Source: Cyclaneusma minus
Lineage: Eukaryota > Ascomycota > Leotiomycetes > Marthamycetales > Marthamycetaceae
NCBI GenBank assembly: GCA_037179335.1
Contig: JAKZHN010000008.1
Location: 248,001 to 312,000, forward strand
Reading direction: 5' to 3'
DNA length: 64,000 bases
In this document: positions 44,948-57,200 of the stretch, one piece after another
How the letters are laid out: each line of letters begins with the position of its first letter
How positions within the stretch are numbered: position 1 is the first letter of the stretch
Notes under the pieces: model-generated
The model's input: only the letters and a program-made list of their open reading frames with translations
What the model was told of the DNA's origin: nothing
Databases searched by the model: none
Position numbers and translations under genes: made by a program

Positions 44948-46454
44948 GCCCGAATGCATGGTAGAAGTGATGAGGGCAAGGACAAGAAGAACGATGAGGA
45001 CAAGATTGACAAGAAGGACAAGAAGGACACGGGGGCGAAGGTCCGTTGTGTGGAGGGTACCAACCCACCAAGACGACCAATACCACCAAGACGCACTACA
45101 AGCAAGCTAGCAGAGATCTACCACTAGGTAGCATCCAAAAAACCCATAAAAATCAGCACCGCCGTACCATCAGAAGATGTCCATCCTATATACCCACGTC
45201 TACCATCTATGATCATCACCCGCCAAGCTATCGTCTGGATTGAGTCCACGTCGTACACACCTGCCCCATCAGCTGCCCAGACACAGCAGACGACGAGTCT
45301 CTCCCATTCTCTACACCTTCTCTCAGCCCAGATGATGAATATCACAAATCCAGGAGCTTCAACAACAAGTCCGACCTCAACGCCCAGCCAACCCTGTAAC
45401 ACCTGTCAGGAAAGATCGTTGTCCATCCTCTCAGTGTGTACATCCGCCCTGCAAGAAATCGACCTTCTTTCTCACGGATGTCCCAGCCCCAAAAATTCCT
45501 CTTCTCCCTCCGCCCGCGCCAAAGCCACCAAAGAAGCTCCTAAAAGACTCAAAAACCAATGCGTCCAAAACCAAGGCATCCAAGTAAAAAAAGAATGGCA
45601 TCTGAGGCCAAATAATTCAAGACTAAGCCGGTCGCAGCCAAGAATAATGGACAACGACGACATAGGGCTATCCCATCGACGTGGAACAGATTCCGACAAA
45701 GACCGGCGACGAAAACTAGAACGAACCCATCGACATAGAGACGATAAAAAACAGGATTGGCAAAGCAGAGAAAACCATCCGTCCAATTCACAAGCACGGT
45801 GGTTCGGTGGGATCTAACTATTCCCGAATTCTTTCAATCTTCGAGGGTGAACCGCGCAACGTCAATTGCATGTGTTTCTGCAGGAGCCGGAAGAGCTAGT
45901 TAGTATCTGAGCTGCCGATGCAACACTGAGTCCCTGAATGGTCGTCAGATCAATGCCTCAACCCACCAGTGCTGCAGCCTCTGCGACCACCAACACATCC
46001 TGTCCATAGCCAAAAAAAAAAAAAAAAGTGTGCCGACCGAAGCAACTGCTACATCAGCGGCAGCACTGGTATGTGGCTTACTATGTACCGGCGGAACATG
46101 GGTCGAGCCGAGGCTATCAATGGCGAACAGATGGAAAGACAGAGCCATGCCCCGAGCCTCAAAGATCCTTCAACTACGAGGGACTGCGAAATACTAGGAC
46201 TGTTAGGAGACACTCCAACTTACGGGAACGACTGGAGGAGAAGAGTCTCGTCGAACGCTATGTGTGTGAGAAGGCTCCTGTCCGCAGTCATTTTCTACAC
46301 GGATAGCATTAGAAAGCATAGAAAAGCACAATAAACAGCAGTAAACGCAATGTAGCAAAATGGCAGTGATACTCTCCTTTCATATGACTGTGACCACATG
46401 AAGTGTCACCCACCCAAACCACCCACCTGAACCATCTCACAGCCCCCCACCAGA
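44948..46454. other. no supported gene
   Basis: Contains a plus frame (45209-45817) of Ser/Thr/Arg-rich low-complexity sequence that I do not accept, and a run of 16 A at 46012-46027. Confidence 0.4.
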
Positions 46455-48543
46455 CTAACCACCACCTTGCATCCTCCTAATCCTCTCCTCTGCCGCCCTC
46501 GCCCTCCTCTCCCTCTCCAACCTCTGCCTCATCTCCGGCGTCAGTCCCTTAGCCTCCTCCATCCTCTTCTCTTCCGCCGTCTGACCCATCTTGCCCAGCG
46601 CCGCCTGTCTTATCCTCTCCGCCTTCTTCCCAAACTCCCCCTCTTTCACCCTCGGCCCCTCGCGTTCCAACCTCTCTTTTTCAGCCTTCCTCCGTGCCTC
46701 CTCCGCCTTCTTTCCCTCTTCCTTTTCCCTAGCATCTCTTTCCTCAGCTTCCTCTCGAGTAATTCCCACTGGGACTTTCGCAGCATCCCAGTTCCACCGC
46801 TCTTCGCCCAGTTCGGATCGCGCTACACGGAAAGCATCGCGGGTTGCGCGGTCGCCGGACAGTTCGAAAGCCGTCTTGCCATCACCATTAAGCATCTCCG
46901 GGTTCGCACCCGCTTTCCCAAGGAGCCCAAACACCAGCGGTGCCGAGTTCATACTCGCCGCAACATGCAGCGGCGTCGGAGCATGGTGATGCTGTTCTTT
47001 CGGCCATAATTCGAAATCGGCCCCCAGCCCATTATTTTTCAAATACTGCAGCAATGCCGGAACTCTGCTCCTCTTCATCAGCGCCAGAATCTGCGTCGTA
47101 TGCATCAGGGCAGTCTCCTCCTCTTCAGAGCGTTGAGATACTGCTGGTTTGGCGGCGGCTTTCGCAGCAGCTTTCGCCTCGGCAGCTTGTTTTGCTTTCA
47201 TTTCCTCCTCCTGCTTCTTCGCTGCAATGGCCTCAAAGTCAATCTCTTGCACCTTAACCCTCGTCAATTCCACAAAGGCCCTCAGAAGTTCATTCTGCGT
47301 AGCTCTTCTCGTGTTGAATGGAAAACCGCGAATTCTCTCATCGTTCAATCGCAAGACCTGGTTTTCGTACGGGCCGAACAGTGTTCGCCTGTTGGTGTTG
47401 CCGGTCGCACGGATGAAGAGGAGTTCGGATGTGTCGATTAGGGGTTTCCAATCAGCCAGCAACAGCCGGATTTCATCGGAAAGCGCTTGTTCGTTGTATC
47501 GACGTAACGTAGAACCAGCGGAATGGGCGGCACCTTTTGCTGAATCGTTGGCGGATTGCGCACCACCTTGTTTGCGACGCGTTGTGTAGCGGTGGAAGGT
47601 TTTGTGGGCTAGGACGACTGCTTCTCGAGCTAGTGGCCCGGTTGATGAGGATGATTTAGAGAGGCGAGGGGCGAGGGATACGATCATGGCGGCGAAGTGG
47701 CCGCCGCCCATCATGCAGAGGAAGAAATGGGGACCGCGGTAGTCGCCAGGGGGTGGTATGCCGTCTGAAGGAAGTTTCGGGACGGGTTTTGGGGGGAGTT
47801 GCTTTTCGCGGAGGGCAGAGAGGAGGGAGGAGGAAGATGAGAGGGAACTGGGGTGGAAGAGGGTGCGGTAGATGCCGAGGTAGGTGTTTTTGGGGAGGAC
47901 GGGGGTGGTGAACCAGAGGAGGGGTTGGGAGCCGGAGGTCTGCTTTTTGCCGCGGGCGTTGTGAGACACTTCGTTGGAGTCGGGGTGGGAGATGGTGGCT
48001 TGTTTCTTGAGTAGGGCGCTGAGAGTTGTTTCCTTGGAGGAACCCTTGGGTTCGTCATCTTCGGAACTTGAATCATCGGAGCCGGAAAGACTTTCATCTA
48101 GATCTTGTAATAGTTAGTAGCAGTTTTGCAAATAGGGATGTTTCTGCACACACCTTTGACCAGTGTCTCGAACTCATTTTCTGAGAGAGGTTTCGATCCG
48201 CGTAGCCTCAGCTTCAGATTGTAGTTGTGGAAGTCGGATCGAGAGTGGCCTTTCTGGTCTTCGAGGGTTGGGAAGGTGAGGCCGCAGAGTGAACATGACA
48301 GGGAGCCCGAAGCTTTCTCTTTGGGACCATCTCCATCCTTAGGAGCTTCCGGCTCTTCGGTCTCCGTAGATTCTATGGCGGCGCCTTCCTTGTGCTCGAG
48401 GGTTGACAGGATGTTCTTCGGGAGATCGTAGACTGCGAGCAGTGAGTCAGACAGGTTATAGGCAGAGGCTGGTTTTTGGCCATCTTCTGGGTATACGTAC
48501 CGTAGAGAGGTCTACGAGTGAGCTCTTCTTTTGGCGCATCCAT
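46455..48543 (-). CDS. VMS1: VMS1/ANKZF1-type peptidyl-tRNA hydrolase of ribosome quality control
   Basis: Vms1 releases stalled nascent chains from 60S subunits by cutting the tRNA 3' end, and recruits Cdc48. Three exons: 48543-48501, 48432-48154 and 48097-46455, giving 654 residues. Domains in order: a C2H2-type zinc finger with C61, C64, H77 and H83; an acidic linker; the VLRF1 release-factor-like domain with FFLCMMGGGHFAAMIV, a Gln/Ser-rich loop and TLRRYNEQALSDEI, which holds the catalytic-type Gln; an ankyrin region (TPLHVAASMNSAPLV); a long Glu/Arg/Lys coiled coil; and a C-terminal EERIRRMQ resembling the Cdc48-binding VIM helix. All joins keep the frame. Divergent from the HAM1-like gene. 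Confidence 0.93.
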
Positions 48544-49142
48544 CTTGAGCAGCAGTTTTGTAAAGGTTGACTTTCGATGTCTTCAGCAGCTTGACAAAGT
48601 GAAGTGGGGTGTCGCGATAAACTCGTCGGCCCGAGATGATCCGGATGCACAGGGGTGTTGCACAACTTATTCAAGCTGTGACGTAGCCGCTAAGAGTTAA
48701 GCTTATTTCAGTCCCTTATGGGATTTCTGGCGTCGCCCCCAGGAATGCCATGGCGGGTTTGTGGGTTGCATTGATGGCCCAAGCTCCAATCCTCATTACG
48801 ACACTCACATGTGGTGGTCATCAGCTAAAGTTTCACGCTTCATGTTGCAACCGTTTCCTGTCCTAGCTCGCCGTGTACGAGACAAGCCACTGCTCCCATT
48901 CGTCGGCCATCGCTAGGAGCGTTTCCTCCAGCTCGAAAGGTTCAAGAGTGGGGTAGCGAGTGAATCTAGGTCCGACTGCTCCAAACTGACTTTACATTGC
49001 CTTGCTCTTTCTCGAATGCAAGATTGTCTTCTGTCATCACGAAGATTCTTTCTCTCTTCCCCTTCCTCTCTCACTCTCTCTTCTTGACAACTTCTCCATT
49101 GCTCTTTGTTGCTCCATTACTTGAGCACACGAGCAATTCGCA
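48544..49142. promoter_or_regulatory. divergent promoter region of VMS1 and the HAM1-like gene
   Basis: About 600 bp. CT-rich tracts (TTTCTCTCTTCCCC near 49050) precede the 49143 start. No gene seen. Confidence 0.45.
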
Positions 49143-51487
49143 ATGTCTCACGGACAACAGATCCTCTCCACCGTCAGAAAGACCCAATCCCTCATCATGT
49201 CTTCCTGCTTTGGCTCAAGGAAGAAGCAGAATGGAGACACTCAGCCTCTGCTCCCCCAGTACAACGATGACACCACTCTGCAAAGAGCTGCTCATCAGAA
49301 GCTCCACACCTACCAGATGCTCCGAGCCCTGGGCAAAGGATTCATGCCCTCGACCGAGCAGGCCATTGTCAACCTCCGAACCCTGTTAGCCTCTGATGTG
49401 CTAAACCCAGAGACTCCAGGCTTGAGTCACAATGGACGAGTCTTGGTCAAGCTTCTGAAGCAGTTCCTTACCGAGTTCATCGAACTGCTGCGGAACAAGA
49501 ATGACGCCGACCAGATCCAGGACTTCATCTGGTACATGCTGCAAGCTAGGATCAACATCGACACAGAGGACATTGCGAGGAAGGCTTCTTCTTCCCGGAC
49601 AAAGGCAGATGCTGCGGCCGGTGAGTTCGCTTTCCATGCTCCCTGACACTGCAGTGCTAATGAGATTTTACAGCTTTTGAAAGTATCAGAACAGTCGGGA
49701 GCCTTCTGTTGACAAACAAAGACTTCCGAGTCTTCCTCTCAGACCTCAGCACTATCGGAAAGCAGGTGTTTTCAGACACTGCCCATACACTTTCCAATGT
49801 TGCTGAAGAGGCTGCAAACAAGGTAGAACCTTCTGCCGAGGAGAGTAACGGTCTCAAGAAGCCAGGAGACGAACAGGCACCCAGCAAGGAACAGCTCAAT
49901 GCGGAAGCCTCTGAGATTGGAGATGTCATTGCGGATGGTTTGAAGAAAACTGGAAAGGAAGCTGTGCACAGCGCTCAGGAGAACTTGCAAGGTGATCAGA
50001 AAGAGACTCTTCTCTACCGCCTCAAGAACACTGTCGCGAACCTCCGCAAACGAACCGACTACTCTGACTCGGTTTCTACCATCGGCCTCTTGATCGAAAG
50101 GTATGCGAAGGCATATTCGCGTGCCGCAGACAAGACTATCAGTGCAGCACAAGACGACGTTAACACCAACGCCGAGCTTGACCGAGCCGTGAAGAATGGC
50201 TGGCTGCTGTTGAGCTCATTCGGTGACAAAGATGCCTGGAAAGAGCTTGAGAAGCGCTTCAACAAAGTAATGGACCATTCCAAGAAGGACCCCGAGTTCG
50301 AAAACCTCATGACCGACGTCGCCGCCTCCATCCAAAAGATGCTCACCGACCCCGACTTCTACGACAACATGGGCAACAAAGTCGACGAGCTCTCCGAAAA
50401 GACCAAGGAGGTCGGCACCGACTCACCCCTCAAACGCGACGTCGACGCTCTCCTCCAACAATCCCGCATCACCCTCGACTCCGTCCTCCAGGACACCGAC
50501 GTCAACAAGCTCCTCAAAACCAGCTCCCGCCTCTGGGCCATCCTCTCCCCCGCCAACACCAACAGTATGTACGAGCTCCTCAGCGACTCCTACACCGTCT
50601 TCATTCCTATGCTCATCTCCGCTATCCAATACATCCCCATCCCGCGCCTCGAAATCTCCGTTCCGGAAATCGACCTCTTGCTCGAAAACTTGATTCTGGA
50701 GCCTGGCAAGACTATCAACAACACCTCTTTCCTCCCCTACAAGCTCAAGCTAGAAACCTATAACGATGTATCAATCCACAAAGCACGTTTCGGCACCGTG
50801 TCGTCCGCGAGTTCTTTCGTCACGATCAAGATCCAAGGTCTCTCGCTGCGAGCTGACGAAGTCGGTTTCTGGCTCCGCGCCCACTCTGGGCCTTTGAGTT
50901 TTGCTGACGAAGGAATCGCGTCCTTCGCCGTCGACGAGCGCGGCATCGACCTTGCCATCGACGTCGAAATCGGCAAGGAGCGTTTGGAAAGCATTCTAAC
51001 TCTCCGAGACGTGAAGGTCAAGATCCACAAACTGAATTACTCGCTCTCGAAATCGAAGTTTGCGTGCTTGGCCTGGCTGTTGAAGCCATTCTTACGACCC
51101 GTCATCAAGCGCGTGCTCGAGCAGCAGATTTCGACTGCCATAGGCGATGCACTTCACGCAGCGAATCGCGAGCTCTTGTATGCCAGAGAGCGTCTCAGGG
51201 CTACGAGAATCAGCGACCCACAAGACGTGCGAACCTTCATCAAAGCAGTCATGACGCGCTTAACACCCAAGGATAATCCGGATCTCTATGCCAGCGTGGG
51301 CGTCACTGGCGGCGCGCGCGAGCGAGGAAATGTGTTTTCAGGCGTGTATGCGCCCGGAAGCATAGTCAAAGTGTGGGAAGAAGAAGGACAGTTTGCCGGG
51401 GAGAGAGTCGAGGATGCGGCTGTGGGGACGGGACAGGGGTGGAGGAATGAGATTTTTGATGTGCAGAGTGGGAATTTGTTCTCTTGA
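49143..51487 (+). CDS. HAM1-like protein
   Basis: Two exons, 49143-49620 and 49674-51487, with 763 residues in frame. The N-terminal half is helical and charged (LRALGKGFMPSTEQAIVNLR, IRTVGSLLLTNKDFRVFLSDL), matching the fungal HAM1-like N-terminal domain. The C-terminal half from about residue 440 is beta-rich (IPRLEISVPEIDLLLENLIL, HKARFGTVSSASSFVTIKI, FADEGIASFAVDERGIDL) and ends in a helix-rich tail, matching the HAM1-like C-terminal domain (formerly DUF4449), a lipid-binding-protein-like fold. HAM genes were named for hyphal anastomosis; the exact role here is inference. The join GCGGCCG/CTTTTGAA restores AFESIRTVG. Confidence 0.85.
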
Positions 51488-52321
51488 GAAAACTTCAATT
51501 GTACAAGACTTCTTTCTGGCTTGAGGAAGGGAGGGAGGGGTGCTGGTGTGAGATTGGGATGGTGTGAGATAGGGATGGTGGGGGCGGGGGTCGGGGTTCA
51601 TTTGTAGGGAATTGGGAATGGGCATTGACTGTGTGAGAAATTGATAAGTACCATGAGGAAAACAGTATCGGTGGAAAAGGGGCGGGAAAGGGCAAGGAGT
51701 TCGTATGTTGAGATGGGCTGGAGGGAGGTCTCTTGAGGTCTGCTGGGTTACGAATTGTTACCTTAGTTAATGTGTGTTTTTGTGCTTTGTAAGTTACCTG
51801 GTATGGCATATTGTTTCTGCGTTTCGTTCATCAAAGCAATATGTAAGGTATGTATACGGGACGAGGACTCGGGACTCGAGACTCGGGAATTCAGGGGCAG
51901 TAGGCTGTAGCAACTAGCAAGTGCCAAGTAGAAAAGTCAAAATTAAAGCCGGTATTACAGTACTGAAATAAACAGACAGAAGCTAGTTCAAGGCCACGAA
52001 ATAAACAGTGACCAGTGTGATTTTCTGGTATCCTTCCAAACTCCTTCAATGCATGCATGCAATCCATTGGTTTCACAATCCAGCCGTTTCCAACAAAAAA
52101 CACACTGTATAATGCGTCGATACACGCTACTATGTTGCTTTACAAAACACTCTCTCTGGTATCAACCCCCGTTCCCCACAAAACACACTTTTTCCAGGCC
52201 TCTCAGTATTCCAGTCCACCAGCCCACCGGTCCGCCTTGGACCCCTGATTTTTCCGTTCCTTCTCCCCAGCTCGCTCTTCAGCATCTCATCTCCCGCGCT
52301 CCGTTTCCCTCATTCAAGCTC
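51488..52321. other. convergent 3' flanks, no gene
   Basis: Region between convergent genes. G-rich tract at about 51525-51620. No supported frame. Confidence 0.5.
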
Positions 52322-53825
52322 TCACTTGCAATAATTCGCCGGAAACGCGCCCTTCCTCCCGGCTAGTTCCCCCTCCCACCAATCATCCGTACTCTCCGTC
52401 TTCTTCACCACCTTGATCCGATCCCCCTCCCTAAAGCTCAAATCGCCCTCGCTCTGACCTGCAAAATCATACAAGGCAGTGACATAGTTGAAATTTGTGG
52501 ACGGTTTGCGTTTTGGTGGCGGCGGGGGAGGTTTCTTTTTGACGGCGCCGGGACTGGTGGATAGAGGTGATGGGTGGGAGGCGGAGGTGGAGCGGGTGAA
52601 GTAATCGGCTTTGGGGGCGGCGGGGGAGTGGGCGTGGATGTAGGCGTCGGTGGAGGCGGAGGCGGGCGAGAGGTGGGAGGAATAGTCGGGTTGCGAGGGG
52701 CGTGTGGTGATGGGGATTGGAGGGGAAGGTGAGGGGGAGCGGGAGGGTGTGGGGGAGATGGTGGGGCGCGGGGCGGTGATGGCTGGTGGGCGCTCTTCTT
52801 GATGAGAAGGCATGCGGAGGAGGCGGCGGCCGGCAGGGTTGGGCGAGACGCTGCGGTGGCTGTGGGAGTTGCTGGGGCGGCGGAGGGAGGCGGATAGGAG
52901 TGTGAGGCTTTCGATTTGTTGTTGGGGGGGGGAGACGTCGCGGCGCCAGACGGAGATTACGTCGTCCATGGGGGGTGGTGGTGAGGGGAAACCGGTTTCG
53001 CCGCAGTAGGTGTGTAGGACGGTGTAGTATTGGGCGAGGAGCGTGTTTTGGATCATGATTTGGGCGGCGAGGAGATGGGGGAGGATGGAGAAGGCGGCGG
53101 CTATTAGGGGTGGGAAGGTTTCGCGGAGATGCTCATCGGCGGCGTTGAAGTCCTGTGGAGTAAAACATCAGCGAGCTGTTCTTATGGCACAGGTACGTAC
53201 CCCTGAGAGCCTTTTTGGATAGTAATTACATCAGTTGCCCGCGCGAGATCCTGTTCTGCCTTTGCCAGCGCCATGTTATCTCGATCCGACCGCTTTTGTT
53301 TCTTCAGTGTATTGGTAACGCGATCCTGGAATCTCTCCATATCGAGTCGCTTGTTCTCGTATTTCTTGATTGTCTTTTTCAGGGGCTGGATATGATCTTT
53401 GGCATCCGTGGCAGGCCGGACAATCCGCGCATCGATCCCGTTCACTTCATCAAGCATCTCTGCTTTCAGGTCTCCGTATGTTTCCTTTAGCCTGCTCGAG
53501 CGTTCCAGCAGATCTCTGGGAGTTTCAGCCATTTCTTGCGTATGCCCCTCCGAGGCGCCGTAGATGGGGTTGTAGAGGGAGTCGAAGGAGCTGCTGATGT
53601 TTGCTTGGAGGCTGAGGATGGTCACCCAGGAATCGCGCCATGCTTTCGAGGCTTCGATGATCTGGTGGTTTTAGCAATTGGCAATTGATAGTCTTCGGCG
53701 AGGAAGCCAACCTTGGAGAGCATTTGATCGGCATTGTCGTATTCCATCAAGATGGTAGCTACGGGCGCAGAGTTCCCCGGGCCTTTGCTCATGAGCTTGC
53801 CAAACTGCCTATGCATGGAATTCAT
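52322..53825 (-). CDS. RVS167: BAR-SH3 amphiphysin-like protein (Rvs167 type)
   Basis: Acts in endocytic vesicle scission and actin organisation by sensing and bending membranes. Three exons: 53825-53712, 53661-53230 and 53152-52322, giving 458 residues. The BAR domain spans about residues 1-230: FGKLMSKGPGN, IIEASKAWRDSWVTILSLQANISSSF, DLKAEMLDEV, IQPLKKTIKKYENKRLDMERFQ, then DFNAADEHLRETFPPLIAAAF. A Pro/Ser-rich linker follows, and the SH3 domain fills the C-terminal 60 residues with ALYDF, GDLSFREGD, DWWEGEL and GAFPANY. An alternative downstream donor (GTACGT) for intron 2 would break the frame at DFNAADEH, so GTAATT is preferred. Head-to-head with the gene at 54284. Confidence 0.92.
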
Positions 53826-54283
53826 CTTGGGCGAGCTCCTTGGGTGGAAGACACATGGGCCGGAACGGAGAGAAAGAGGGGAGAAGTTCGCGGTCAGTTC
53901 GTGGATGTGGAGACAATTTTATTGACATCAGTCAATCTCCTCTAGCAAGGCAGCACAGCCCTGCGGGAGCTGTGACCAAAAAGCACATGTGCATGGAGGA
54001 TAAAAATAGCGGCGGAGTGGGGGCGGAGCGCCAAGCCCCTAATGACGGAAACCATCACGTGATTTCGTGGCTGGAAATTCGTGGCGTGTTATCGGTCCAG
54101 TCGCGACGCGGAGGCCAAGCGGCGAACGACTTTAGTCTTGTGAACTTTCACTCTCGCGAGCTTCATATGTGCAACATCTCGGTCTGAGCCTCCACCATGC
54201 AGGCCAACGGCTGTCGACTGTCGAATCATCTACGAGTCTTCCCAGCTGGACCATGACCGGATTCCATCTTCTAGCCTCCGAAA
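53826..54283. promoter_or_regulatory. divergent promoter region
   Basis: About 460 bp between head-to-head genes. Contains a CACGTG E-box at 54056-54061. No gene seen. Confidence 0.45.
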
Positions 54284-57200
54284 ATGTCTATGACAATGGC
54301 GCAAAGGCCGTCCTCCCTCCCCTCCACCGGTGTCCCGCCCACAGAGAGCACCGCCCCCGTCTTCGAATACCGATGCCTCTTCACCCAAGATCTCCGTCGG
54401 AAACAGAAGCGCTGGCAGGATGGCCGCCTTAGATACCACACCTTCAACAAGCGTGTCATGGTGCTGGACGAGCGCGGTAATTTTGTGGGCGATACGTATT
54501 GGCGAGAAGACTATGAATTCGGCGAGGGCGAAGAACTGCAGCTGGAACGCGGCGGCTACCTCGTGGAGGTGTCCGAGTGTACTGGACAGCGGAACCAAGA
54601 TCTTTCGGAAATATTGGATAAGCCACGGGAACAGAGAGTCGAGAGAGCAATAGCAAAGGGTTTCATTGCCCCGCGAACCCCAGGAGCCGCTACCCCGAGA
54701 CCTTCAGCTACAAACCGACCTGCGGCGCAAGTACAGTCTCAAGGGCAGCCAAGGTCCTTGAATGCTCTGTTAGGGATGCCTAGTGGACATTATGGCCGAG
54801 CCGTGGTACCCACTACATCTCCGTTCGAACGACGGCAACAACAAGACGAAAATCGGGCTGGCAACGAAAGTAGGTTTGGCACACCGAATATAGAAAGGCC
54901 TACAAAACGCAGGAAAGTTGACGATGAAGCTCCAAGCAAGAGTGGCTATGCCCAAAATTTGATGGGTGCTACCTTGTCCTTATCCGCCAACTGGCCAAGC
55001 TCAGCAGCCAGCTCACGTCCCAACCTCGTTCGATCACGGCAGTTGAGCAACATACGGCAGCCTGCGGAGGAAATAGATCTTACAGGGGATGATGATGCTA
55101 CAAGTGTGGGCCGGAGACCAGCTCCCGTCCAGGAAACTCCAATAAGAGCTCCGGCAAGGAAGGATACATCGAAGAAACCAATCCGGGAACCTCCAATAAG
55201 AGGTGCTGCAAAGATAGATACACCCAAGGAACAGGCCCGTCGCAGTGGTATCTCCCGCACATCTGATGAAGTCCCAGACGAGGAAAGAGGAAGGTCGGCT
55301 GAATCTCCTGTTGTACTGGACGACGAGGCTAGACCAAAGAGTCCGAAAAGGAGAAAAAATAATCCAACTGCTAAGCCTAAGGAGCGTTCAAAGAAAACTA
55401 AGCGAAATGCTGCCGTCGAAGTTGATGAGGACGAGGATGCGCAATTTCAGGATATCGAGCACTTTGGCCAGCCGACAAGCAAACCTCGAGATGCAGGACG
55501 TAAGTCTGTACCCAGCCCCAGAGCACCTTCATCACCTCCCTCACAGGATCCTACTGGTCCGTTCCGCCCTATATCCCCTCCTCTCCCTGTCCCCGATTCT
55601 GGGTTAGACACGAGCCACCACGATGAAGGGGCGGACGATTCAGATCCGTTTGCTTCGGCTGTCCCTGGAACATCCGAAAGTCGCCAATTTCCTCCTCGCA
55701 GAGAAGAAGCCAGACCTCGACCTCGTCCCCTACCCCCTAAAAGACAATTATTGTGTATGGATAAGAGTACATCTCGCCCCACTAGTAGAACATCGTCTGA
55801 TACATCCACGAAATCTAAGAGAACAACCCAAATTGCTGTAGCTACTGCAGCTGAGAATCATGTTGAAGCGTCTCAGGCGACTCTGAGACTGGAAGCCTTT
55901 CAGAAGGCCCAGGAACAACGGCTTCAAAAACGAATGGCTAACGCTCGGAGAGCTTCGGCGAGGGATGATCCTTTCTCGACTGATGAGCCGATTGTAATCG
56001 ACGACGATCCACCCGAGCCCGAACCCGAGCCTGCTATGAGTATCGATGCTGGGAAACAGGCTCCACATCGAGCTCCTCAAAGAAAGGCGCCTGATCATCG
56101 TCATACACCACCGGCTCCAGAGAAATCATCGTCACCTGTATCATGGTCCCCTAGTCCCGATCGTGAAATGCACATCGAAGTCCCCGACAGACTAGACACA
56201 TCTCACGAGCCGCAGGGCCCCTTTTTTCCAGATGAGCCATCTGATGATGAGATATCCGTGGAGGGGCAGTCACCAGCTCGTATTGAGAGGCAACCTCGGA
56301 AAGATCTAATTCAAGCCAACTGGAGGCCAGACGCCTACGAACAGGCCCAGTTGCAGCCACGTCCCGAGAACTCAAAAACTTCAGATGCACCTACTTCTTC
56401 AGAACTACCTCTAGCAGCGCAAAGTCGGGCCCCGAAGCAGGCCCCGGTGCAGAAACTTCCCGAGGATCCACCAAGTGTTGAAGCATCCAACCCTTCAGAA
56501 CCTCCTCCAGGAGCGCAAGCACGCAGCTCCCGACAGGCGGAGGTACAGCCAATACCCGAGGAAAGACGACCTCAAGAAGCACCTACTTCCTCAGAACTAC
56601 CTCTAGCCTTGCAAAGTCGTGCCCCTCAGCAGCCCCAGGTACAGCCACATCCCTCGAAACCACAAACCCTCGCAGCACCTATTCCTTCCGAACCACATCC
56701 AGCCCCTCAATCTTCCGGCCTGACCCACGAAGCAATCGATGCTTTGCTCAACCAACCACAAGCATCAGCACACAGACCAGGACCAGAAAGCGGCATTCAT
56801 CCAGGCCAGAAGTCCCCTCCCCGTCTTGTCAAAATGAACAGATGGGCAAAGTCTAGAGAACTTGTCAACTTTACCCTGAATCCTGAAACCGAAGCCCAGC
56901 TCGCGACGCCCTTGGCTAGACTTCAGGAGAGGGTGTCTAATGCACGTAAGGACTTGCCTGTGGATCATACGCGGCTGCAGAATCTTGCTGTTGGTCAAGC
57001 GAATGTCGCCGTGGAGTCGCGGCGCCCAGATGTGGTGGTTGATGAAGAGAGGACAGTCCGTCCACCAAATCTGGTAGCCGACAAGGAGGTCGCTGTCATT
57101 CAAGAGCCCACGGTCGAGCCACCTCCTGTGCCCGACCCTGTCCCTGCAACCAAAGAGCCGTCTCCGGTCATTGCTGAGAAGGTTGTTGCTGAGAAGGCCA

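Noticed and set aside
45209..45817. Plus frame of 202 codons
   Set aside because: Low-complexity Ser/Thr/Arg sequence without conserved-looking islands.
46012..46027. Run of 16 A as evidence of a LINE-type insertion
   Set aside because: No target duplication or reverse-transcriptase remnant beside it; a simple A tract is enough.
53152..53229. Downstream GTACGT donor in the BAR-SH3 gene
   Set aside because: Using it shifts the frame before DFNAADEHL, a conserved BAR segment, so the GTAATT donor was kept.
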